Assembly (NCBI GenBank): GCA_015179025.1
Contig: WHUX01000105.1
Coordinates: 1 to 64,000 of the forward strand
Direction of reading: 5' to 3'
Length of the DNA: 64,000 nt
From: Terfezia claveryi
Lineage: Eukaryota; Ascomycota; Pezizomycetes; Pezizales; Pezizaceae
Shown: in pieces, positions 32,889 to 43,478 of the stretch
How positions within the stretch are numbered: position 1 is the first letter of the stretch
How the letters are laid out: each line of letters starts with the position of its first letter
Made by a program: the position numbers and the translations under genes
Notes under the pieces: model-generated
What the model saw: the letters and a program-made list of their open reading frames with translations, nothing else
Told to the model about the DNA's origin: nothing
The model's database searches: none

Positions 32889-34000
32889 GTGTCGCGGAAG
32901 AGCCAAGAACTTGGACACCATATCTTCTGTCCATACTTCGAGGGCATCCAGGATGAAGAAAGCGAATATGGCATGATGAAGGAAGAAGAGTCCTCAGACG
33001 ACAAGACTCTATCTACTATACCAGAAGAAGTTTTCAGCGGGTATGATCGTGTACCCAATATAAACAAGAACAAACCCTCAACAGTTCTTGGACTAAGATA
33101 TAGGCCTCCATCTTCTGAAAGCACACAACAAAATACCCTCGCTCCTGAAGAAGTGAAAGAAATTGCTATCGACTTGGCTCATAGCAATTGGCAACAATAC
33201 AAAAGGATGCACTGGTCCTTTTGCCGCGATTTTTACTGTCCAGTTCATGGCAGCTCCCACGCCATGAACAACCGCATGTTCACTGTCGAAACATATGCAA
33301 TATGCAACCACCACGGACATGGCAGTTTGAACTGTGACCTGATAGCCTCAGTTCTTAAGAAGGAGAAGGAATTCCTTACACTCGTATTGCGCATATCTTA
33401 GCCGCAAATGAGCCTCAAAAGGAACTAGCACCAGTACAACAAACGCCAGCTTATCCACCTCCACCAGCTCTCAGCCGTGAAGAAGCTATCTAGGAAATCA
33501 GAGAATGGGCAAAAAGATGGATTGCCAACAAGCCGACACAACCCACTCTCCAACCCAGCATTCAGTTCAGTAACCCTACCGAACAGATGACCAACCGACA
33601 AATGGAACAGGAGATCATGGATACTCCTGTTGCTCCACAACAACCATGGAATGCACCTCAACAACCAGCTGCAACTGCTAGCAGCAGTAACGCAATTCCA
33701 ATCAACACCGCCGCGTCACCACTCGTTCTAAAAAGCGAGTAGCCATTGACGAAGATCTACCCTCTTTCATTCAAGACACCAAGACCTCCAGACAGCGTTG
33801 TGATTTCTGTAAGTTTTCAGGACATAATGCTTCTACATGTAAGGAGAAGAAACCCACCATCAATGACTTCAACACAAGGATGAACCGACCCTCAACAAGC
33901 TCATTGAAGAGAAACACATCAGCGACGGATGGGTAGATGACAAGGACTACTTCATCACACACTGGCTTGACCAAGGAACAGGTATGAAAGCTGCATATCA
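32889..34000 (+). pseudogene. Extra region between RNase H and integrase, with His/Cys motifs and a second zinc knuckle
   Basis: A 170-codon open frame (32889-33401) carries FYCPVHGSSH and CNHHGHGSLNCD, a possible zinc-binding arrangement. After shifts, a proline/glutamine-rich stretch follows. Near 33800 there is a second CCHC knuckle (CDFCKFSGHNASTC). Ordinary gypsy pol has no nucleocapsid-like knuckle at this point. It could be a domain special to this clade, or part of a second gag caught by recombination. Confidence 0.6.
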
Positions 34001-34048
34001 ATTATGCATGAGAGTATGTCCTATCTGGAAGAACTATTATGATACTTT

Positions 34049-35130
34049 GTGAATTGTAAGGATCATAGAAGAAAAGACGGATTTTTGTATGTCAAGAACC
34101 GACAAGGACAATGGAGACTAGTCTTGCCCTCTACCTTTAACATCGATGGTAAGAACTATCTCGAATTGGTTATTAAAGACGCACATGAAGCAACCGCTCA
34201 TGGTGGCATTGAAAAAACAATGAAATATCTTACTGACCGATAGATTGCCAGTCCTTTGCAGAACCAACTAAGGACTATATCAGAAGTTGTGATACTTGTC
34301 AACGGACAAAGTATTTCAACAAGGCGCCACTTGGACTGTAACCCCATTACATGTACCAAGCAGGCCATGGACTGACATATCGATGGATTTTCTTAAAGTA
34401 GCACCTATGTTTACTAATGTTCAATTTTGTACCTGAATATTCCTGTTGAAGAAGATCATGTAGTTTGTATTTCATGACTTTGGACGATTGTCGATAGACA
34501 ATCAGGATTCAAGTTTCTTATTCCTGTCTCAGATAATTTCACAGCAGAACAATGTACTGCTACCTTTGATACTCATGTAGTCCCGACTATGGGATACCCT
34601 TTTTGTATTGTTTTTGACCGCGACACTCTTTTTATGTCAACGCACTTTCAAGATTGGGCTAGGAATAAAGGAATCAAGTTGGAACCGTCCACCGCATATC
34701 ATCCACGTGCAGACGGACAATCGAAATTGTGAACAAAGAAATTCTACAAGTAGCAAGAGCCTGTAAAATCGAAGGATTTGATTGGCTACAGAAACTACCA
34801 GAGATACAGTTGAAACTTAACTCTAGATATAATGCCGCTAGACAGAATAGTCCCTTTTCCACACTATTTGGATTTAATGCACATCTTGGCGTATCGATAC
34901 TTCCATACCCCATTAATGCATATGTACCAGCAAATGAACGTCATGAGGTAACGTCTAAAAACCTATATGATGCCAAGAAGACTCAAGTATCTCAAGCGAA
35001 CAACGACTACCCAATACAGCCAAATTTTCAGTCGGACAACAGTTATGCTTTCCTCAGAAAATATCAACCTATCGAATGTCTCACCCAAGCTCAAACCAAA
35101 ATGGCTAGGCCCATTTCCCATTATTTCTAG
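34049..35130 (+). pseudogene. pol: Gypsy-3 integrase
   Basis: The zinc-binding part (DAHEATAHGGIEKTMKYL, then CDTCQR) is at 34170-34310. The DDE core is broken over frames: VDRQSGFKFLIPVSD near 34490, VFDRDTLFMSTHFQDW near 34610, and STAYHPRADGQS before the Glu near 34725. A 133-codon open piece (34729-35130) gives the C-terminal part of the core (LQKLPEIQLKLNSRY). It has at least three frame changes. Confidence 0.85.
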
Positions 35131-35660
35131 TAATCGGAAACGCAATAACTATAGCCTAGACCTATCCAGTCAACCTGACCTCCACCTCATATATAATACT
35201 TTTCATATTAGCAAACTTAAACCCTACTATAAAAACGATCCCATCCAGTTCCTCACAGACAATCTCAGAACCAGGACCAATTCAAGATGATCGTTATGAA
35301 GTTGAAAAGGTATTAGAATTCAGAACAGCTCCTCGAACGGAGAAAGACAATATAAGGTCAGATGGCTAGGATATACTCCTAAATATGATTCCTGGGTAAA
35401 CGCCAAGGATATCACTACTGAAATTCTTCAAGACTTCTGGACGACCGGAAGTATGGAAGATACATTCAAGAGACGTCGAAGGACTAAAGGAAAACAAGGA
35501 CCACGAACCAGAGATGAGACCTGAGCTCTCATCCAACAAGAACGAGATAGAATCATGAGTCAAGGAAACACTAAGGATATTCATGTTAATGCTAATGTAT
35601 TAACAATGCATCAAATCTTAGGACGTATGGAAACCAATATGGCAGAGCGAAGGAAGTAAG
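34967..35660 (+). pseudogene. pol: Gypsy-3 integrase C-terminus and chromodomain-like tail
   Basis: KPKWLGPFPIIS near 35095 is the GPY/F-type module, and HISKLKPYYKND follows. From 35289, YEVEKVLEFRTAPRT and, in the next frame, YKVRWLGYTPKYDSWV resemble a chromodomain. An arginine-rich tail follows before the 3' LTR. Confidence 0.8.
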
Positions 35661-35697
35661 GATAGGAAATCCTTCTATGTGGGGAAGTGTAATGGAG

Positions 35698-36403
35698 AAC
35701 GTTATTTCATTGCTTATATAATTGATTATATACTTTTGTATTTCCTATATTACTACTATGTTATGTAACTAAGCCTCTCGGTTGAAGGACTAGCCTTCTA
35801 CCACCTCCTATTGCTTTATAAGCGTCCATAGCACGCGGAATCTGCCATGGGAAGTTCCATGGCACTTGCCATATGAAGACACCCTCATTATGGCCGCGTG
35901 ACCTCTGTTTAAGGCATGTGACTCATTACTATGGCCACATGACCATCGTTTAAGGCGTGTGACTCATTACTATGGCCACATGACCATCGTTTATGGCGTG
36001 TGACTCATTACTATGGCCACATGACCTCTTTGTACAGCGCACACCTTCTGGTGTGCCACCCTTTATTGTATTTATTTCCTTAGTCATCAGATCTCAGAGG
36101 AGTATAAATAGGCCGCTGGATTCCCTCTGGAATCCACAGAAAGACAAGAAGCAACCAAGCAAGCCTTCAGAGCAAGCAAGCCTATATTCCGATCAGATCA
36201 AGATCATATAGCTTAGATAGTACAAATCATATAAGATAGATTACACCAGTTAATTACTGTTCCCTTCGGGAACGTCCCACATAGTAATCTCCCTACCCTT
36301 CTGAGGTCTTACCTCAGCAGAACCGAAATACACAAACGTCCATGCCTACGATATAGATTGTATAAATGGTACCGAATGAAACTGTCTAGTACCATTCATT
36401 ACA
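35698..36403 (+). repeat. Right (3') LTR of Gypsy-3
   Basis: Direct copy of 27378-28098 with scattered substitutions and small indels, ending before CCCAG. Confidence 0.93.
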
Positions 36404-36408
36404 CCCAG

Positions 36409-36547
36409 CGATACAAAACTTCGCTCGAGTCTTAGAGAGCAATAGCTAGATACAAGAAGTTGGCATATATATAGGAAAGCGGGGTTGACACCTGGCCACC
36501 CACCATCGGGTGGCGCCGGCCCGGTCTGCATAATCTCAGCCGTAACA
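36409..36547 (-). repeat. Gypsy-4 left LTR, second half
   Basis: Matches 37697-37835. The first and second halves join at CCCAG without loss. Confidence 0.88.
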
Positions 36548-36590
36548 TTACTCCCCTCTGCTAGAGGTCGTCCCGACCGACCAACGTCAC

Positions 36591-36845
36591 TCACCCTACA
36601 ATGATTGTATCTTGGCATGTTGGGACATCCCTTGGCTCTCGGCGACTTGGGACTCCCGCAGCCTCACCAATCTTGCGGTTGTGCTCAAGTATCTGGCCTC
36701 TGCCTATTCCACGGTGGACCTCCACGCCGGACATAGATGCCTCACGGTGTTGCATAGTCTTGTTGGGTAGTTTGGAAGGAAGGAGTATTCTCTCAAACTC
36801 AGTGGCGTCATGCCAGTGCTCAAACATCAGACCGGGTGGCTTCAC
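36591..36845 (-). pseudogene. Possible C-terminal remnant of Gypsy-4 polyprotein
   Basis: This minus-strand open stretch ends DVPTCQDTIIVG just upstream of the purine tract and LTR, where a polyprotein would end. No family domain is recognised. The rest of the 1 kb interior has no convincing frame. It contains BamHI/BglII-like palindromes (GGATCC, AGATCC) near 36890-36970 and a GGCCTTATAGGCTCGTTCGG tandem near 37256-37300. Confidence 0.3.
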
Positions 36846-37558
36846 TTCTCTGGCGACTTGCCATCGATCTGCTTTCCGTGATATGGATCAACTGATCCAG
36901 GGTATCTCAAACATGAGGTGCAACATATATATGGATCGTAGATCCAGAACATCTGAAGGATCCACAGATCCGGTAACATCAGGTGGGGGGTATTCCCACA
37001 TGCCATTGCATTAAAAACCTCTGCGTGGCAAAACCCTGTGGGAAAAAGCCAGCACACAGGAAAAGGTTCAATGCATACTTTCCCAGCTATCCCAGCTATC
37101 CAACCCGACTTGCCAGTGCAAGGGGGGGGTCTTGTTTATTTGCACGCTCGGGGTGCTCGTTCATGTCTTTAGTGCTCGCAGCACTCGTTTGGGTGAGCTC
37201 GGAGGGCGATTTTGAGCTTTGAGCTCGTTCAGGGGCATGTAAGCTTGCTCGGCGGAGGCCTTATAGGCTCGTTCGGGGCCTTATAGGCTCGTTCGGGGCC
37301 TTAGAAGCCTAGCTAGGAGCAGGTCGCTCGAGATCTGAGACTTAGCAGATCCGGAGATCTCAATATAGGATTAGTAGGTCATTTAGAACAAGCTAATAAG
37401 TATATAGGAGGGGGAAATAATTATTTCCGACGTCGCTAATATAGCCAAATAATAGAGTGACATGACTTTAGCCATTTTCGAGCTGTCCGACAGTGTAGGT
37501 AGCGAGAAAGGGGTGATTTGACCCAGAATCACCGGTCCCTTTTGTCAAAGTGAAGTAA

Positions 37559-37835
37559 TGTTAGAGGCGAGCTAGCGATCACGTTGATATCTGTCAGAAT
37601 ATCGATATATAGAGTGCACGAAGGTATAATCACTTGCTCGGGCCTAACTGTGTGCATAATGTTTGAAGAATAATAGCTTCATTCAAAGTAACCCAGTGAT
37701 ACAAAACTTCGCTCGAGTCTTAGAGAGCAATAGCTAGATACAAGAAGTGGGCATATATATAGGAAAGCGGGGTTGACACCTGGCCACCCACCATCGGGTG
37801 GCGCCGGCCCAGTCTACATAATCTCAGCCGTAACA
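37559..37835 (-). repeat. Gypsy-4 right LTR
   Basis: The complete 277-bp reference copy used to recognise the split left LTR. Confidence 0.9.
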
Positions 37836-40140
37836 CATGGTATTTGCTAGTGCCTGTATTTTTTAGATGGCTAGGGCATGGTTAAGGTTCCGAATGGTTA
37901 GGTAGTCATTGGCCAGTTCCTCTCAAAGGAGAAGAATCTCATCTTTAGCATCCTTCAGTTTTTGTTCAGTCTTTTAGAGGTTTGCTCCTTATTCTTTGCT
38001 AATAGCATAGGTGGCTGTCAATATGTCGATGGCTCAGGTTTATTAGTATTCTATTAGTTGGGCTGGATTGGAGGGGATTGAAGTCTCCCTTCAAGTCTAA
38101 AATCTAGTAGTAGGTAAAGGAGCTAATAGAAGTAAGAGTGCTAATATGAGTATTATACTAGTTAGTCTATAAGGATCCAATGTAGTGTGACAGCAGTTCA
38201 AGGAACTAGTAACCAAAAGGTGCATTTTGAGGGTACAAAATATAGTAAGGGCTCAAAGGTAGCAAGGCTGCAGAGGTGGGGACAGATAGATAGGAACAAA
38301 CTAATAGAGGTATACTCTAGAGAGCAAGGCTGGGCGCATTCAAGAGGATAAAGCTAGACACACTTGAGGGAATAAGGCTTAGGAGGATCTATATATTATA
38401 TTAAACAAGATATTGGATAAGAATCTAACTAGATAGTGAGGGTAGTAAGCTATATATATAAAAGCTAAGGCTAATAGACTTCCTGATAATAATTAGAGAT
38501 AATAAGGGCAAGGAAAATGCTAGACAATGACAACCTAAAGGCCACCCAAAGGCTATAATTATTATCAGCTCCTATATATTAAATATTATCTTTCAATACT
38601 CTACTACTCTCAGTTTAAGAGGAAGATTTAGTGAGTGGTTGAAATAATTAAGACAATGCTTAAATGAGCTATGCAGAAGGTAGTTAAAGTTAAATAGATA
38701 GTTGATAATAGAGGTAGAGATAATAATATAATAGGCATTAGAATAGCTATTAATATAGAGGTGATTATGAAGATTAAAAATGATGAACTATAATAATAGG
38801 TAGAGATAGTGAATAAAATATATAATATAATAAAGGTTAAGAAGGCATACTAGGCTCTACTACTTTAGTCAGTATTATAGACCTATTGTAGTACTCTTTA
38901 TATTATTACTAGAATGTCTCTAATGATACTTATATTAGGTATAGAGCTGTATATAACTATCAACCTTACTATAGTTCCACTTCTTCAGACTGATAAAAAC
39001 TATAGGACTTTAATTACTAAATGTCTCCAATACCTATATAATATAATTCTAGGCCTTTGAGAGGTTAAAAAGTGAAGAATCTTAATATGTATATCTAGTT
39101 TCAATAGGATAATAAGGTATAGAAGTGGGAATCTAAATACAATATAAAAAGATTTATATTAGTATTTATCCCTCATTAGACAGGCCTTTTCATTATCTAT
39201 ATAGTCTGTAATAAGAATATCTATAAGTTATACATAGATCTATTAATCACAGAAAAAAAAGTTAGATATCTCAAGAATCCTATAAATAGATATTGGCTTA
39301 AGCTATATATTAAAGAAAAATTAGTTACTTAATTGTATAATATTGATAGAGGTATTATGAGTATTTATATTAATTTATATATTTTGTTTTCTTTCTTACA
39401 GCTAGATATAGGATAGATTAGCAAAGTAGGATTACTAGGTTTTCTTTATTAGCAGTTTAGCTAGTTCAAATAATATTTGTTAGTTGGGTAGTTCTATTTG
39501 TTATTGGTTGTTTTTTTTATTTTTGAAGCTATCTCTACCTTTTTTTAGAGAGGATATATAGTCTTATCTCTATAATTTTATAAGGTCATATACTAGCTAG
39601 CTTAGTAATAGGTTCTATAGTTGCTATTATATAGGTAGTAGAATATATACACTTCTACTATATTATAGAGTCTGCTACTATATTCTCTAAATAGTTTAGT
39701 GCAATTTTTGTGATTTGGGAAATAACTAAGACTACTGCATAATATTGCAACTAGCAGGACAAATTGGAGAAGGAACTATTGGGCTTAAAGCCTTTAAACT
39801 AGATTTTTAATACTTATATATAAGGTTAGTATACTTTTGGTGTTCAATTAAGACTTTATTAAGAGTCTGTATATAATAAGTGGTCTTTGACATAGCAGGT
39901 AATAACTGTAGGTACTCAAGCAATATATCCTAAGCTGCTATTAATGTTTGACTTTAATCTACTAGTAGTATAGCCTCTATCTAGATCTCAGACTTCCAAA
40001 TGCATATTAAGTCAGATTGATAGAACCTTTTGGGCTGCATGTCTGGAATTTTATGTTAGGTTTATATCATCTTAGTAGGGTTATAGTAGGAGATCCTAAT
40101 CACTGAGACATGGTTTTTGGTCAAATAGCACTTGACAACA
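37836..40140. other. AT-rich, heavily mutated relic DNA
   Basis: Very rich in TA, TATA and TAG, with stops in all frames. Short phrases such as NPINRYWLKLYIKEKLV around 39270 hint at an old retroelement, but no domain can be assigned. The TpA excess and loss of C are what heavy RIP produces. No gene was seen. Confidence 0.6.
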
Positions 40141-40352
40141 AACACGGCAAAATTAGGCAACCCCACCCTGGGTAATTCATCCAGGGTTTTGGATTACAGT
40201 GAGCTCCTTTGAAGAGGTTTTAAAAAGTTCTTTTCATAAAAGTAATCGATAGAATTGCGTCTCGCATGACTTTTTAATTTAATTTAACGTGGTGATTCGT
40301 ATGAGGTACGGGCCAGGAGGCAGGGTTCAAGATTCTGTCATAAAAATCTGTA

Positions 40353-40980
40353 GTGAATATACTCTCTGTTCTAATATCAGACATTCTTATGTCACGACAA
40401 GACTATCATGAATTCGATCGTGGCCAATTGACCAATCTTCAGAATTCGTACACCAATTGCATAGGCCAGCTGCCTATGCAGTGCTCTCAAAGAGGTAATA
40501 GGTATGTTCCAGGCCGGCCGCGGCCGGCCCGGAACAGATATAAGCAAGTGGCATTAGCTTCACCACCTCCGGAAGTACCTACAATCTCAGCAAATATTGT
40601 ACTGGACAGTTGGAAACAAAAGGGCACACCAAGAACTCGATATCAGGATGAGTTGGAAGTTTTCATATCCTTAGGAACTCTAGATATTGATAATCCCCGC
40701 GTATGGTGGATTCAGCATAAGGCGGACTTCCCTCAACTTGCTATAATGGCACTTGATATTTTGGCTATTCCAGCAATGAGTTCAGAGATTGAGTGTGTAT
40801 TCAGTAGTTCTGCATTACTGCTTACAGACCGTCACAATAGGCTAAAGGAAGATGTTATTGAAGCGCTGAATGTATGAAGTCTTGGAGTACCGATGGCCCT
40901 GGTGGATTGGTTTCTTTAAAGGATATTGATCAGGTACGGAAGATATTGCAAGGGCTGGAAAGTAATGCGACCTAACCTTG
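40353..40980 (+). pseudogene. hAT transposase, C-terminal fragment
   Basis: The last 80 or so codons of the frame ending at 40877 carry the hAT dimerisation domain: DELEVFISLG, then NPRVWWIQHKADFPQLAIMA and AIPAMSSEIECVFSS. This domain holds hAT transposases together as multimers. The catalytic part upstream is missing or unrecognisable. A 32-bp palindromic insertion lies at 40505-40536. LINE-a begins just downstream. Confidence 0.85.
40505..40536. mobile_element. 32-bp palindromic solo-terminus of a Ginger-like element
   Basis: Runs from TGTTCC to GGAACA with a GGCCGGCCGCGGCCGGCC core. The ends match the termini of the Ginger-like element at 41842-44201. The flanks GGTA and GATA are a near-match to a 4-bp duplication. 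It lies inside the decayed hAT gene. Confidence 0.6.
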
Positions 40981-40989
40981 TGAATGCGA

Positions 40990-41689
40990 CCTTCTTGTTT
41001 ATCGTGTATGCGGAAGGGAAGATCGGCAACGGATGCAATGATGTTAACCATATCATCAGCAGAAAAAGCCATCCAGGAAGGAAAGAAGGCGATACTGTTG
41101 GGAAAGGACATAGTCTTGGCTTTCAATAAGGTCCAAATGGACAGGCTAATACAGATTCTCAAAGAGACAGGTATATCACACAGACTAACCAAGTTCGTCA
41201 GTCAGTTTCTTCAACCACGCACCTTCCCTATCGTATGGGATAGCTCAATCAGAGGACAGGGGTGGATGGATCAGGGAGCACCTCAGGGTAGCCCATTGTC
41301 TCCCGTTCTTTGGCTAATCTACATTGGTCACACTCTCGGCAAAGTCACAAGGGAATGTGGGCAAACCCACACAGTTAGGTCAGGCAGACGCACCCAGCAC
41401 CAGGTGAGTCCCAGTTTGATAGAGGCACCGGCCATACAGTTCTTTTCCTACGTGGATGATATAAACCCTCTCATTGTGAGCAACCATAGTACTAGGGGAC
41501 ACAATCAACTAGTCCAAAGGGTTGAACACAACACTTGAAAAAGCAGCACAAGAGGAAAAGCTCCAATGGGACCCAAGCAAGGAAAAGAGACTAGATTTTC
41601 ATTCCAAATGGAAAATCCAGTACTGTACAACACTAGGTATCACAATAGCTAGCAATCTTTCATGGAAGGCACACATTGAATGACGAACC
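40990..41689 (+). pseudogene. LINE-a reverse transcriptase fragment
   Basis: Shows the RT blocks of Tad/I-type LINEs: FRKGRS-like RKGRSATDA, DIVLAFNKVQMDRL, QGAPQGSPLSPVLW and catalytic FFSYVDDI near 41450 (YVDD). The frame stops at 41538 and continues shifted (AAQEEKLQWDPSKEKRL) to RTAKAA, where LINE-b enters. The 5' half, including any endonuclease, is missing. Confidence 0.88.
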
Positions 41690-42469
41690 GCCAAAGCAGC
41701 TTTTTTTTTTTTTTTTTTTTTTTAAATACTTGTTACTCTTATTCGGTCCCAGAAAGGGGACCATGAAGAGCCACCCAGAAACCCGGGTGGGTTCAGGACA
41801 AGGCAAGTTAATCTGCGTGCAGAAAGCAATGAAGATAGATATGTTCCGGGCCCCCCGCGAGAAAATTAAACTCGCGAGAGGACCGGGCCCCCTAGGAGAC
41901 CACCCATCTCCTGGCTGGCCCGGGCCCCGCGGGAGAATACGGAATGGCTGGGCCAGCCGCGAGTAAGAGAAAAATGGTTCTTTATGATATCTTGATAATT
42001 TAGATAATGTGGCTATCGGGTGAGCTCATTACCCTCTGCAAGGGGTAGTACAATCAGACTAGGCCATACCTATACCACCACATAATGAACGTTCAGCGTC
42101 TGAGTTTATCTAATGTAATCCGGGTCCATTCTACTACGGGATATACACCATATGAGGTTGTATTCAAAATCAAGCTACGCACATTACCCCAACCAAGATC
42201 GCAACGAAATAAAGCAACTCTTAGTACTGAAAGTGGCAATGAAATTATGCTACCAAAAATAGCACATCGGTTAGATGGTCAGCCAGTCTTTAGATACTCA
42301 TCAGACAGTTCTACCGGTAATGATGGCTCCTTATTATTGACAAGAGACTCACTATGTTCTTCAGAGAGTAGTTCAAGTCCAGAAAATACACAAAAGATAT
42401 TTGGAGGAGTTAGGAGCAGATGCAGAAGTGTCCAAAGCAGATGGAGGGGAGTCAGGGGTAGAAGCGGAA

Positions 42470-42546
42470 TTTTTATTTTTTTTATTTTTTTTATAAATGC
42501 TTGTTACTCCTATGCGGCCCCATTAGGGGGCCATGAGGAGGTGGAT
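42470..42546 (-). mobile_element. 77-bp LINE 3'-tail insertion
   Basis: Minus strand: ...CTCATGGCCCCCTAATGGGG, CATAGGAGTAACAAGC, then a poly(A)-like run. GCGGAA is duplicated on both sides (42464-42469 and 42547-42552). It is extremely 5'-truncated. Confidence 0.7.
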
Positions 42547-42757
42547 GCGGAAGAGTCAGAGATAGATGTGGAAGAGTCAGAGGTAGATGCAGAAGAGTCT
42601 GGAGCAGATACGGCAGTCAGAAGTACATATCCCAGGTATGGATGCCCCATATCTGATATATTACTAACGAGACATTATATACCAGATTCCTCTATAATGT
42701 TGGCTAGAGTTCAGGCCAATACTGTGGAGACTCGTACTCAGATGAGTATAAAATATA

Positions 42758-43478
42758 CAGGCAAACCTCTATAATAGCATAACGTCGGGACCGGGGGGTT
42801 CAATGCTATTAGAGGAGTTATGCATTTATAGAGGATTGGCTTGACATCACATGAATCTGGTAATATAATGCTTGCACTTCCCCGCTCCCCCTGCTGCCCC
42901 ACTACCTCTATTTCCTCCGCTAACTCGGAATCGTTTAAATTCCCTGAGCTCATATATATTAGCTCTACACTTCATAGCTTCTGGACAAATAAAGGATATG
43001 AGATACAGTAGATTGATTGATTTCCTTTTTGAACTTAACATTAAACCACTGTGCCAACTCCCACTGTGTTTTTGCCTTTGGATGTTCTTGTGCATGCGAA
43101 AACAACTAGAAGCGCTCACTATCTGTTGGATCAATCTCTCGACGGTGGAGTGATTTGGGGTCTACTCTATATTGATCAAGCAGGCTAGGTTCGATTACAA
43201 TTGAACTGATAGATGTATCCATTATAGATGTAGAGATCAAAGTACAAATCTCCGCACTCTGCAAATTTTCATCAGTTGGGTTCCCGCCTATGCTACTATT
43301 GTAGGTAGATATGCAGGATATATTGTTAGCACTTTGCAGGATTGGGACCGGTAAACTGCAATGCATGCTATTACAGAGTTATGCTATTTTTGCCATAGTC
43401 CCAAGCTCAGGACCGGGGGTACTATGCTAATAGCCAAGTTATGCAATTATAGAGGATGCTATTATAGAGGTTTGCCTG
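42758..43478 (-). mobile_element. pogo-like (Tc1/mariner) deletion derivative
   Basis: Perfect inverted repeats of 23 bp start CAGGCAAACCTCTATAATAG and are flanked by TA. On the minus strand it keeps the N-terminal DNA-binding part of a pogo/Fot transposase. The catalytic DDE part is deleted. It lies within the Ginger-like gene. Confidence 0.9.
42940..43366 (-). pseudogene. pogo transposase N-terminal CENP-B-like helix-turn-helix
   Basis: The frame from 43366 (MHCSLPVPILQSANN) stops at 43106 (TAG, likely CAG). It continues in the same frame through HPKAKTQWELAQWFNVKF and INQSTVSHIL. This is the PSQ/CENP-B type N-terminal helix-turn-helix that binds the transposon ends. No second DNA-binding or DDE domain follows. 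Confidence 0.8.

Larger units (their letters stand above)
27378..36403 (+). mobile_element. Gypsy-3: full-length Ty3/gypsy element
   Basis: LTRs at 27378-28098 (721 bp) and 35698-36403 (706 bp) run from TGTAATGGAG to CATTCATTACA. The flanking duplication is CCCAG (27373-27377 and 36404-36408), inside an LTR of Gypsy-4. A short purine tract (GGGGAAG) precedes the right LTR. The plus strand encodes gag, protease, reverse transcriptase, RNase H, an extra zinc-knuckle region, integrase and a chromodomain-like end. Stops and frameshifts are spread through it. It is not closely related to Gypsy-1 or Gypsy-2. Confidence 0.94.
27240..37835 (-). mobile_element. Gypsy-4: short non-autonomous LTR element split by Gypsy-3
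   Basis: The right LTR (37559-37835, 277 bp) is whole. The left LTR is in two halves, 27240-27377 and 36409-36547, separated by Gypsy-3. Together these also make 277 bp. Outer flanks are CATGA (27235-27239) and CATGG (37836-37840), a 5-bp duplication with one change. Only 1011 bp lie between the LTRs. A purine tract (AGAGGGGAGTAA, minus strand) adjoins the left LTR, so the element most likely reads on the minus strand. Confidence 0.88.

Noticed and set aside
36601..37014. 137-codon plus-strand frame in Gypsy-4
   Set aside because: It runs opposite to the element orientation suggested by the purine tract, with no domain and low plausibility.
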